Below, one piece after another: positions 49,231-56,479 of a stretch of 64,000 bases of DNA. The notes under the pieces were generated by a model, which had not been told where the DNA came from, ran no database searches, and saw only the letters and a program-made list of their open reading frames with translations. Each line of letters starts with the position of its first letter. The stretch's first letter is position 1. Source of the stretch: Chthoniobacter sp. (GTDB taxonomy: Bacteria; Verrucomicrobiota; Verrucomicrobiia; Chthoniobacterales; Chthoniobacteraceae); assembly GCA_021414005.1 (NCBI GenBank), contig JAIOPH010000016.1:1-64000 (forward strand). The letters run 5' to 3'. Both the position numbers and the translations under genes were made by a program.

Positions 49231-51072
49231 CTATTCCTTCTGAATTTTTCGCAGCAGATTTTCCATCTGCGCGATGGCGGAGGCGGGGCCTTTGTTGCGG
49301 ATCAAAAACTGCCGCCCTTCGATGAGCGTGCGGCGGGCTTCGGGCTGCGAGCCGTTTTGCAACTGGAGGCTGCTGAGGCTCATGCACACGCGACCAAATT
49401 CCGCGGGCGCGATGCCCTTGGGATTGGCCTGCGCGGCTTCCATGGCGCTGGCATAGGCCTCAATGGCGTCGTCGGTGCGGCGGAAGCGCAAGTAGCTGTC
49501 GCCCGAGGCAACGAAAGTGTGCCACTCGTCGGTCGGCGGTACGGCTCCGCCGGGTTCGCCGCCGCCGCCCGTGATAGGCGTGATCGGGATGGGCCGCGCC
49601 GGGCCGGTGATATATTCGCGGGGCGGCACCCGCGGAGGGATCGCCGTCGGAACTTCGACCACCGCGATCGGGCGATCCGGTTTGGGCGTGGCGACCGGAA
49701 CGACCGGTTCGCGCGGCGGCTCGGGTGGTGGCGGCACCACGGCGATTTGCGGGACAGGCGTCGGCGGGACCACCACCGGGTCCACTTTCGGCGGTTCGGG
49801 TTCTACTTTGACGACCTCCGGTTTCGGCTCAGGAGTCACCGGGGCGAGCTGTGGCGCGGGCGTGGCAGCGGGCTCTTTGCTCACCGGTGCCGCCGGGCGC
49901 AATTCCTTCCACGCGAAAATCCCCACAATGACCATCGCGCAGCCCGCCGTGATCAACGTACCAATGGGTGCGTGCGTTTTGGGCGGCGCAGCATATTCAG
50001 AACGCGCCTGCTGGCCGGACCGCGCGGGCGGCGGTGGCGGCGGTGCCACCTGACCGGGGCGCAGCGGCGGAGGAGGCACGGTCGCGGCCTCACTTCCGTC
50101 GGGCTTTTGCGGCAGCGGCGTGTTGCAAATCATCTCCACCGCCGTCCTCATTTCACCGCTGCTCGTGTAGCGGCGATCGGGCTCCTGCTGCATGGCGCGA
50201 ATGACCACCTGATCAATGCGTTCATCCACCGCCACGCGCTGCGAGGGCGGATCGAAAATACCGGCGGGAATTTCTCCGCAGAGCATTTCGTAAAGCATCA
50301 CGCCAAGGCTGTAGATGTCCGCGCGATGGTCCACGCGAACGCCTTTTTTTTGCTCCGGTGCCATGTAATCCGGCGTGCCCAGCACCATGCCGGTCATGGT
50401 CTGGCCCCACTCCTCCGGCGTCTTCGTCGTGTCCATCCGGGCGAGACCAAAGTCCGTCACCTTCACGCGCCCCTTGGTGTCCACGAGGATATTGGCCGGC
50501 TTGATGTCGCGGTGGATGACGCCCTCGCTGTGCGCGTATTGCAGCGCCTCGCACACGCGCATGATGATCTCCAGCGACTGGCTTGGTTTCAGCCCCACCG
50601 ACTTGATCAAATGGTGCAGCGTGGTGCCCTCCACGAATTCCATGACGAAGTAGAGATGTCCCTCCGTCGTGTTTCCGAAATCGAAGACTGAGACGATGTT
50701 CGGGTGATTCATCTTCGCCATCGTCCGCGCCTCGCGGACAAAGCGGTCGCCGAAATCCCGATCGATACTGACCTCAAGCGGTAGAAGCTTGATCGCCACC
50801 ATGCGGTCGAGGGAAGTCTGCCGGCCTTTATAGACCACGCCCATGCCGCCACGACCGATCATCTCGGTGATCTCGTAGTTTGGGAAAAGGCGCGCGGCTT
50901 CGGCCACACTCGGCGGCTGCCAGCTCTGCAGACTGCCTCCACCGGTCATACGAACGCTCTGCATCCCGCGGGCGAAAAGCTCGTCCGGGCTCATCCCGCC
51001 CAGAATGGACGGCAGCGCACCGGGCTGTGCCGCGGTTTCGTCGGCAGGTGTGATTTCCGGTTCGTCAGGCAT
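49231..51072 (-). CDS. Membrane Ser/Thr protein kinase with C-terminal TPR-like domain
   Basis: The 613-residue protein has a cytoplasmic kinase domain: Gly loop EMIGRGGMGVVYKGRQ, VAIK lysine at about residue 95, catalytic loop VIHRDIKPANILVD, VTDFGLAR and GTPDYMAPEQKKG. A Pro-rich linker, one membrane helix (LITAGCAMVIVGIFAW), a second long Pro/Val-rich linker and an extracytoplasmic helical part with TPR-like repeats (EWHTFVASGDSYLRFRRTDD) follow. It sits nine bases after a sigma factor gene in the same operon, a pairing known in Planctomycetes and Verrucomicrobia. There the kinase is thought to control its sigma factor. Confidence 0.9.
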   Translation of the reverse strand: MPDEPEITPADETAAQPGALPSILGGMSPDELFARGMQSVRMTGGGSLQSWQPPSVAEAARLFPNYEITEMIGRGGMGVVYKGRQTSLDRMVAIKLLPLEVSIDRDFGDRFVREARTMAKMNHPNIVSVFDFGNTTEGHLYFVMEFVEGTTLHHLIKSVGLKPSQSLEIIMRVCEALQYAHSEGVIHRDIKPANILVDTKGRVKVTDFGLARMDTTKTPEEWGQTMTGMVLGTPDYMAPEQKKGVRVDHRADIYSLGVMLYEMLCGEIPAGIFDPPSQRVAVDERIDQVVIRAMQQEPDRRYTSSGEMRTAVEMICNTPLPQKPDGSEAATVPPPPLRPGQVAPPPPPPARSGQQARSEYAAPPKTHAPIGTLITAGCAMVIVGIFAWKELRPAAPVSKEPAATPAPQLAPVTPEPKPEVVKVEPEPPKVDPVVVPPTPVPQIAVVPPPPEPPREPVVPVATPKPDRPIAVVEVPTAIPPRVPPREYITGPARPIPITPITGGGGEPGGAVPPTDEWHTFVASGDSYLRFRRTDDAIEAYASAMEAAQANPKGIAPAEFGRVCMSLSSLQLQNGSQPEARRTLIEGRQFLIRNKGPASAIAQMENLLRKIQKE

Positions 51073-51081
51073 CGCGGTGGG

Positions 51082-51789
51082 TTAGCTAGCCCCGACCAGC
51101 AGCTTGGTCAATTCGCTATCCAAATCGCCTTCATCCCGTACTGTATCGCCCACGAAACGGCGGAGGGTTTCGCGATAGCGCTGGCGAAAACGGAAGACGG
51201 AGACATGCAGCGCACTCACCGAGAGTCCGGTCTGAGGAGCCACCTCCAGATAGCGCTCCTCGCCGCCGCTGAAACTCAGGAACGACGGCAGAAACGTGAA
51301 GAGCTTTTCCTTTCCCTCCGCGGCGTACTCCGCCTGGAGGGAGGCAAGCGTGGCCTCCAGCGTAGTCAGCGCCCAGCGCCGGGTGAAAAGATCCTCGGGG
51401 GCGCGGCCCGCCGGTTCCTGAGCGAAACGCTTTTCCGCCCGCGCCCGATCAACGACCAATGAAGCGCCGGCCTGCGCGGCGTCGTCCGCCGCAGGATAGT
51501 CCGCCGCCGCGTACGCCACGATGCGGTGAAGCAAAAAATCCTGGAAATGCGAAACCGCTTCTTCCTCCGGGCGCGGCCCGTCCACCGTCTGGAGACGTGC
51601 GAAGAAATCCTCTGTCCGCTGCGCCGCGTCCGCCGCCGCGACCCCCGATCCGCGCAGCCACACATAAACCGCCGGCCAGCAGCGCGCTGCGAGCAGCGCC
51701 AGCGCATCGCGGTGCCCGGCCACCGCCGCCTCCCACAGGCTCCGGTTCGGGTTGCGAATGATGGTGGGATTTTCGACCTCGGACGACAT
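51082..51789 (-). CDS. ECF-type sigma factor paired with a Ser/Thr kinase
   Basis: The 235-residue protein looks like an extracytoplasmic-function sigma factor. Region 2 reads LWEAAVAGHRDALALLAARC and WPAVYVWLRGSGV. Region 4 has SLQAEYAAEGKEKLFTFLPS then SGLSVSALH-like helix-turn-helix (APQTGLSVSALHVSVFRFRQ). The core is diverged from classic RpoE-type factors but resembles the ECF group linked to protein kinases in the PVC phyla. It overlaps nothing but ends nine bases before the kinase start; no anti-sigma gene is visible, and the kinase may take that role. The ATG at 51789 is preferred over 51816. Confidence 0.75.
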   Translation of the reverse strand: MSSEVENPTIIRNPNRSLWEAAVAGHRDALALLAARCWPAVYVWLRGSGVAAADAAQRTEDFFARLQTVDGPRPEEEAVSHFQDFLLHRIVAYAAADYPAADDAAQAGASLVVDRARAEKRFAQEPAGRAPEDLFTRRWALTTLEATLASLQAEYAAEGKEKLFTFLPSFLSFSGGEERYLEVAPQTGLSVSALHVSVFRFRQRYRETLRRFVGDTVRDEGDLDSELTKLLVGAS

Positions 51790-51879
51790 GAAAATGATTG
51801 GGGCCGATACCGCCACAGTGCTCCCCCGGCGTCAAGTGCGGGCGCCAGCATCCGGCGACCCACCCGACTCGACCTTCTC

Positions 51880-52383
51880 CTAAATCCGCGCCGGGGCCGT
51901 GAGGCCGCGCGCGGCGGTCTCGCCGGCGCGCAGGTGCGTGAGGCCGATGGCGAGGGCGTCGGCGGCATCAGCGGGCGGCGTCTCGGTGAGGCCGAGGAGG
52001 GCGCGCACCATGAAGGCCACCTGCCCTTTTTGCGCCCCGCCCTGGCCGACGACGCTCTGCTTCACCCGGCGCGGCGCATACTCGTAAATCGGCAGCCCGC
52101 GCCCCGCCGCTGCAAGCAACGCCGCCCCGCGCGCCGCGCCGAGGGTAATGGCGATGCGATGGCTCTGCACGAAGATCACGCCCTCCACCGCCGCACACTC
52201 CGGTGCGTGCTCGCGGATGATGTCGCAGATGCGTTCATGAATGGCGACGAGGCAGCCGCTCGGCAAAAGGTCGGCGCGGTTTTTGATCGTGCCATAAGCC
52301 AGCGCACGGACTTTCTGGCCGGCAGATTCCAAAATGGCAAAGCCGGTGCCGCGCAAGGAGGGATCAATGGCGAGGACACGCAT
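51880..52383 (-). CDS. ruvC: Holliday junction resolvase RuvC
   Basis: RuvC cuts Holliday junctions as part of the RuvABC complex. The 167-residue protein has the RNase H-like catalytic acids: Asp7 in MRVLAIDPSLRGTGFAI, Glu67 in AVEGVIFVQS, and the C-terminal Asp pair in PADAADALAIGLTHL. The segment YEYAPRRVKQSVVGQGGAQK matches the DNA-binding loop. Start at 52383 gives the known family N-terminus; the longer frame to 52557 adds 58 unconserved residues. No ruvA or ruvB is adjacent. Confidence 0.95.
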   Translation of the reverse strand: MRVLAIDPSLRGTGFAILESAGQKVRALAYGTIKNRADLLPSGCLVAIHERICDIIREHAPECAAVEGVIFVQSHRIAITLGAARGAALLAAAGRGLPIYEYAPRRVKQSVVGQGGAQKGQVAFMVRALLGLTETPPADAADALAIGLTHLRAGETAARGLTAPARI

Positions 52384-52449
52384 AACCGCGGAAGCTAGAA
52401 GCCGGGCCCGGCGGAGGGAAATCCAAAAACCGACGACGTACAAAAATTG

Positions 52450-52570
52450 AAAACTGGGAGCTTTTGCCGACACTCGCAGCGAGCCCGCCGACCACCATCG
52501 TGTGCACCGCACCGTGGTCCGGACGTGAACCAGTGAAGCAGCTCTTGATATAGCCAAAGACCAGCAGCGT
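52450..52570 (-). pseudogene. C-terminal remnant of a VIT1/CCC1-type transporter
   Basis: Between ruvC and the next gene a minus-strand frame reads TLLVFGYIKSCFTGSRPDHG followed by AVHTMVVGGLAASVGK. This resembles the last membrane helices of vacuolar iron transporter-like (VIT1/CCC1) proteins, which end with about TLLVFGYVK...TG.RP..A..T...GGLAA. There is no start codon context or N-terminal part, and the frame runs on into unrelated sequence. It is best read as a gene scar. Confidence 0.5.
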
Positions 52571-52618
52571 CAGAATGGGACGCGGCTTCCGAAGTGGTCG
52601 GTCACCTCGACAGCCGAA

Positions 52619-53458
52619 TCAGTCGTGGAGGAGGTGCTGCAACGTGGGGAGGAAGATGAAAGTAAGGGCCACGACGATGACCAGGCCGAGGGCGACGAGG
52701 CCGTAGATGATGCGGAGGGTGAGGCGGGCGCGCTGCAGTTTCCGCAGTTCGAGCAGGCGCTCTTCGAGTTCCGTTTTCTGCCGGTCGATGATGCCGCGAA
52801 GCACACCGTTATCGCGCTGGAGCGTGGACTCCGAGCCCGCTTCCGCACGCCGCTCAGCCTCCACGGCACTCACGTTCACGCGCGCGAGATCGGCGCGGAG
52901 CTGCTGCTCCGCGGCAGCCAGGGTCTGCATCTCGGCTTCGGCGCGTGCGAGAGCGGCGGCGGTTTTGCGGTGCTCGGCATCGAGCGTTTCAAAACGGTCG
53001 CGCAGCGCGAGGAGTTCGCGCCCGGCATGTCCTTCGCGGAGATGATTGCGGAGCGTTTCGATTTCCTCGCCGAGCAGCAGGCACTGGCCGTTGAAGGTGT
53101 TGCGGGCAGTCTCGGCGGCGGTGACCGCGAGTTTGGCGTCGGCGAGGTTTTTCTCTGCCGCGGCGAGAGCCGCCGCCTGGCTCTCAATCCGCTGCCGGGC
53201 TTCGTGCAGGTCGTCGCGCAAACTCCGCACTTCCTCGGTCAGCTTAATGTCATTGTCGGACGGACGGTCGCCGCGCTCCGCCCCGATTTTTTCCCGCCCG
53301 CCGTAGCCCCGATCGTGCAAGCCCGCACGGTGCGGCACTACGAGTGGTCGAGAGCAATTCGGGCACGCCGCCTCCAGACCCGCGCCAGCAGCATCCACCG
53401 ACAGCTTCTGCCCGCAATGCGCGCAGGCAAACTTGATCACGGTGCTGTCGGCGTTCAT
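52619..53458 (-). CDS. Zinc-ribbon, coiled-coil, C-tail-anchored membrane protein
   Basis: The 279-residue protein starts with a zinc ribbon (KFACAHCGQKLSVDAAGAGL, then CPNC) that resembles rubredoxin-like or ribosomal zinc fingers. A long coiled coil follows from about residue 70 to 235 (TEEVRSLRDDLHEARQRIES, GEEIETLRNHLREG). A single membrane helix close to the C-terminus (IIYGLVALGLVIVVALTFIF) anchors it, so most of the protein is cytoplasmic. No specific family is recognised. It faces away from the ExbB operon and shares its intergenic region. Confidence 0.6.
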   Translation of the reverse strand: MNADSTVIKFACAHCGQKLSVDAAGAGLEAACPNCSRPLVVPHRAGLHDRGYGGREKIGAERGDRPSDNDIKLTEEVRSLRDDLHEARQRIESQAAALAAAEKNLADAKLAVTAAETARNTFNGQCLLLGEEIETLRNHLREGHAGRELLALRDRFETLDAEHRKTAAALARAEAEMQTLAAAEQQLRADLARVNVSAVEAERRAEAGSESTLQRDNGVLRGIIDRQKTELEERLLELRKLQRARLTLRIIYGLVALGLVIVVALTFIFLPTLQHLLHD

Positions 53459-53582
53459 CTCAGGTCGTCATCCACGCGGCGGTTTTAGGGCGGCGGTCGG
53501 GTGGGGTCAAAAAGATTTGGCTCCGCAGATTGGCGCGCGCCCGCCCTTGCCAGCCGTCGCCGACCAGCCCTATAAATTCCGC

Positions 53583-54257
53583 ATGCTCGACTACATGCAA
53601 AAAGGCGGTCCGCTGATGTGGCCCATTTTATTCTGCAGCGTCCTGGCCGGCGCGGTCTTCCTCGAACGCGTCACCTACTTTCACCGCATCGCCGTCCGCG
53701 TGGGCGAGTTCATGCGCGGGCTGGCGAATCTCATCGAGCACCGGCGTTTCGCCGAGGCGCAGATGGAATGCGCGAGCACGCCCACGCCAGTCACGCGAGT
53801 CGTCCACGCAGCGATCCTCCGGCACCAGGCCACACGCGCCGAGCTGAAGGACATCGTGACGGAAGCCGGCCAACTCGAAGTGCCGCGGCTGGAACACCGC
53901 CTCGGCCTGCTCGCGACCATCGCTTTCATCGCTCCGCTGCTCGGCCTGCTCGGGACCGTCGTCGGGCTCATCGACGCCTTTGTGAAAATCTCTGCGCAGA
54001 GCGGTTTCGCCGGCGCCACGGTCATCGCGAGCGGCGTTTACCAGAGCCTCCTCACCACCGCCGCCGGGCTCGTCGTGGCCATCCCGTGTGCCATCGGCTA
54101 TGCCTACCTCTCGGCCCGCGTGAATGCGCTGATGCACGATATGGAGCGCGCGGGCATCGAGATCGTGAACCTCATCACCGAACACCGGCACGCCCCGAGC
54201 CCGGAGATTATCGAGTTTGGCCCGGCCACCCGCGCGGCGCGCAAAGGCGCGGAGTAG
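53583..54257 (+). CDS. ExbB/TolQ/MotA-family proton channel protein
   Basis: The 224-residue protein has an N-terminal membrane helix (LMWPILFCSVLAGAVFLERV), a cytoplasmic part with the family motif (TEAGQLEVPRLEHRLGLLAT), and two helices: IAFIAPLLGLLGTVVGLIDA and SLLTTAAGLVVAIPCAIGYA, the proton-channel pair with conserved Gly/Thr residues. ExbB forms a pentameric channel with an ExbD dimer, coupling proton flow to force on the outer membrane. The gene starts an operon with ExbD and TonB-like proteins. The start at 53583 fits the family N-terminus. Confidence 0.92.
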   Translation: MLDYMQKGGPLMWPILFCSVLAGAVFLERVTYFHRIAVRVGEFMRGLANLIEHRRFAEAQMECASTPTPVTRVVHAAILRHQATRAELKDIVTEAGQLEVPRLEHRLGLLATIAFIAPLLGLLGTVVGLIDAFVKISAQSGFAGATVIASGVYQSLLTTAAGLVVAIPCAIGYAYLSARVNALMHDMERAGIEIVNLITEHRHAPSPEIIEFGPATRAARKGAE

Positions 54258-54284
54258 TCCGGCGGCCCCGCGTTTTCCACCGGC

Positions 54285-54689
54285 ATGAAACTCACGCGCA
54301 CGCTGAAAATTCCGGCGTGGCTTTTCAGCCTCATCCCGCTGGTCAATGTCGTCTTTCTTGTCGTCATCTTTTTTGCGCTCAGCTCGCGCTTTGTGCTTCA
54401 GCCGGGCTTGGCCGTTTCGCTGCCGCCCTCGTCCTTCACCCTCGCCCCGCGCGACGGCGCGCAAATCATCAGCATCACCTCCGCACCCGTTCCCACGATC
54501 TATCATCACGACCAGGCGGTGACCCTCGCGGAACTCGGCCAGCACTTGGGCGAGAGCCGCACCACCGGGCGCTCGGTCATCATCAAGGCGGACGCGGGGA
54601 CGCCATACGCGCTCGTCGTGCAAGTCACCGACGAGGCGCTGCGGCTCGGCTTTTCCGTGATTCTAGCCACCGGTGCCGAGCGGCCATGA
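54285..54689 (+). CDS. ExbD/TolR-family protein
   Basis: The 134-residue protein has the ExbD layout: a short cytoplasmic N-terminus, one membrane helix (FSLIPLVNVVFLVVIFFALS) and a periplasmic domain. The charged Asp that ExbD carries in its helix is replaced here: the helix reads LVNVVFLVVIFF, with Asn where the family has Asp (usually PLVDV.F). The missing Asp is noteworthy because it is the proton-transfer residue in ExbD/TolR; the channel could be non-conducting or use another residue. The gene lies 27 bases after the ExbB gene and overlaps the next by four. Confidence 0.85.
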   Translation: MKLTRTLKIPAWLFSLIPLVNVVFLVVIFFALSSRFVLQPGLAVSLPPSSFTLAPRDGAQIISITSAPVPTIYHHDQAVTLAELGQHLGESRTTGRSVIIKADAGTPYALVVQVTDEALRLGFSVILATGAERP

Positions 54690-55441
54690 AAGCTGGTGGG
54701 ACCAACCCGGCGCTGACCTTCGAGTGGCCGCGGCGTGAAGATTTTCCCTTCATGCTTTTGGGCTGCGTCGCCATTTCCCTCGCCGCGCACGCCGGCGCGT
54801 TTTTTCTTTTCCAAGTCACCGAACCGCCCGGCTCCACCATCGCGCGCGCGGCCCCGCAGATCAGCGTGCTCACGCCGTCCTCGCCGGAGGCGGTGGCCCT
54901 GCTCCGCTGGATCGACGCCCAGGATCCCGCGCTCGCCGCCACCATCGCCAGCGCGCCGCCCACCGCCCTTCTCGAAACGACTTACCGACCGTCCTACGCC
55001 ACCATGCGCACCGCCCCACTCGGTCCGGTGGAGAACATGGTCGCCGTGCCCTTCCCGGCGGCGCGCGACCCCTTTGAAATCATCGCCCGCGCCGATGCGC
55101 GCCCCGCGCCACCGGCATCAGCCGGCGTGGTTCAGCCCACGACCCTCACCTTCGCCGAACCGCTCGCCCGCCGCGCCCCATCCGCCCCGCCGCCGCTCGT
55201 GCCGCGGCAACGCGCCAACGAGCCGGTCGAGCCTGCGCGTTTCCTCCTCGGCGTCACCGCGCGCGGCGAAGTGCGCTTCACCTTTTTGCAGGACTCCTCC
55301 GGCCAGCCCGCGCTCGACGAGCAAGTCGCCGCGCATTTGCAGACGCTCGTCTTTGCACCCGCCGACGCGCCGATGACGTGGGCCAGCGCGAGCGTCATCT
55401 GGGGCAATGATGCCTACGGAGAAAAGCCGAACCCGCCGTGA
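54686..55441 (+). CDS. TonB-like periplasmic protein of the ExbB-ExbD operon
   Basis: The 251-residue protein has one N-terminal membrane helix (FMLLGCVAISLAAHAGAFFL), a Pro/Ala-rich stretch (RPAPPASAGVVQPTTL, APSAPPPLVPRQR) and a C-terminal domain with GVTARGEVRFTFLQDSSGQP, a pattern seen in TonB C-terminal domains (V...G.V....L.SSG...LD). Such proteins couple ExbB-ExbD to outer-membrane receptors. It overlaps the ExbD gene (ATGA) and is overlapped by a small zinc-ribbon gene (GTGA). The TonB call rests mainly on operon context and layout. Confidence 0.75.
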   Translation: MKAGGTNPALTFEWPRREDFPFMLLGCVAISLAAHAGAFFLFQVTEPPGSTIARAAPQISVLTPSSPEAVALLRWIDAQDPALAATIASAPPTALLETTYRPSYATMRTAPLGPVENMVAVPFPAARDPFEIIARADARPAPPASAGVVQPTTLTFAEPLARRAPSAPPPLVPRQRANEPVEPARFLLGVTARGEVRFTFLQDSSGQPALDEQVAAHLQTLVFAPADAPMTWASASVIWGNDAYGEKPNPP

Positions 55442-55677
55442 TCCGCGTCAGCCTCGGCTACCTCACCTGCATCTGCCTCGGCCTCATGCTCGCGCCGATC
55501 TGCGGCGCGTGGCTGCTCGGCGAATGGCGTCGCCTCCGCCGGGAGCGCGGGGCTTTTCGCCACGTCCTCCGCTGCAAACTCTGCACCTACGAATACGCCG
55601 ACGCGACCAGTGCTATCCTCCCCCGCTGCCCTCACTGCGGAGCCCTCAACGAGCGCACCCAGCTCCCGCGGTTTTAA
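55438..55677 (+). CDS. Small membrane protein with zinc ribbon, end of the ExbB operon
   Basis: The 79-residue product starts with GTG at 55438, sharing bases with the stop of the TonB-like gene (GTGA). It has one N-terminal membrane helix (LGYLTCICLGLMLAPICGAW) and a cytoplasmic zinc ribbon (LRCKLCTYEYADATSAILPR, then CPHCG). The two CxxC pairs fit a single zinc. It is probably made with the operon; function unknown. Confidence 0.7.
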   Translation: MIRVSLGYLTCICLGLMLAPICGAWLLGEWRRLRRERGAFRHVLRCKLCTYEYADATSAILPRCPHCGALNERTQLPRF

Positions 55678-55761
55678 GCGGGTACCTCCGTCGGGGGGGA
55701 CGGCGGCTGGAAGCACGCCGCTCCTTTGCGCCGGTTCTCGTGTCGCTGGGATTCGTGCGGC

Positions 55762-56010
55762 TCAATCCTGCGGATTTTCGGGCGGCGGAGTGGGGGAGCC
55801 AGGGGCGATTTTGGTGCTGACAGTGATCTCGCGGTAGATGGTTTTTTCGCCCGTCTCAGGGTCCATGACGGTCGCTGCTTTCGCGGAAAAGTTTGGCGGC
55901 GGGGGCGGCGCGGGCAGGGGCTCGCTGCGGAGGGCGCTGAGCAGCATGACGACGCCGATGTAGGTCGTGAACAGGCCCATGCCGATGCAGAAGAGCAGCC
56001 GGAGGTTCAC
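55762..56010 (-). CDS. Small membrane protein translated after the RelE-like gene
   Basis: From a GTG at 56010 the product is 82 residues. One membrane helix (LRLLFCIGMGLFTTYIGVVM) leads to a Pro-rich stretch (LPAPPPPPNFSAKAA) and a C-terminal strand-rich part (TGEKTIYREITVSTKI). The GTG shares bases with the stop of the upstream toxin-like gene (GTGA), so it is coupled to it. It resembles no known antitoxin. A longer frame to 56052 overlaps the toxin more and is less likely. Confidence 0.6.
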   Translation of the reverse strand: MNLRLLFCIGMGLFTTYIGVVMLLSALRSEPLPAPPPPPNFSAKAATVMDPETGEKTIYREITVSTKIAPGSPTPPPENPQD

Positions 56011-56372
56011 CGCGGCTTCCGCGTTTTTTCGGCCTCCTCGATGAGCTTCCAAAACCCCTCCTTTTGCCCGAGCTGGTCGTCCTCGGTCATGGGCAGTTTG
56101 GTGCGAAAAAGGAAATCGCGAATGGTGTTCTTGTGCAGCACGCGGTGCACGGTGATCCCCTCCCCGCTCCGCGCAAAATAGATGCGCCAGTCCTTCGCCC
56201 GATAGCGAAAGAGCCTCTGGCCGTCGCGCTCCACGACGCCGAATTTTTCCATGTCCAGCTTGTCGAGTTCTTCGGGGAGAAACTGAAACTCCGCGAGCAG
56301 ATCGAGTTGCATTTCCTTGGGCAGCGCAGCCATTTCGCCGGCGCTGATTTCATTGAAGACTATTTGAAGCAC
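56007..56372 (-). CDS. RelE/ParE-fold toxin-like protein
   Basis: The 121-residue protein has the RelE-type core: helices PKEMQLDLLAEFQFLPEELD, then the beta sheet and basic patch LFRYRAKDWRIYFARSGEGI with TVHRVLHKNTIRDFLFRTKL, where the Arg residues of RelE-type RNases sit. RelE toxins cleave mRNA in the ribosomal A site. The C-terminal 25 residues extend beyond usual RelE size. No antitoxin-like gene (short, with a DNA-binding domain) lies beside it. Its partner by overlap is a small membrane protein, so it may be a non-toxic housekeeping relative. The start lies just after an inverted heptamer repeat. Confidence 0.65.
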   Translation of the reverse strand: MLQIVFNEISAGEMAALPKEMQLDLLAEFQFLPEELDKLDMEKFGVVERDGQRLFRYRAKDWRIYFARSGEGITVHRVLHKNTIRDFLFRTKLPMTEDDQLGQKEGFWKLIEEAEKTRKPR

Positions 56373-56377
56373 GGGTG

Positions 56378-56479
56378 GATTTCAGATTTTTGATTTCAGA
56401 TTTCAGATTGGATCGGAGCGCATGCGACCGCCGGCAAACGCGCGACACTTTCAATCCGAAATCTGAAATCTGAAATCAT
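56378..56479. repeat. Inverted pair of heptamer repeats between alr and the toxin-like gene
   Basis: The left arm (56378-56411) carries ATTTCAG units three times with one spacer, and the right arm (56454-56479) carries the reverse form ATCTGAA twice plus flanking variants. They face each other around 42 bases and can form a hairpin of about 26 pairs. The right arm contains the alr stop codon (TGA read on the minus strand at 56476-56478), so the unit begins at the stop. A hairpin here could act as a transcription stop between two minus-strand genes. Confidence 0.9.

Noticed and set aside
56378..56479. CRISPR-like array
   Set aside because: Units are 7 bases with no spacers and no cas genes occur in the window.
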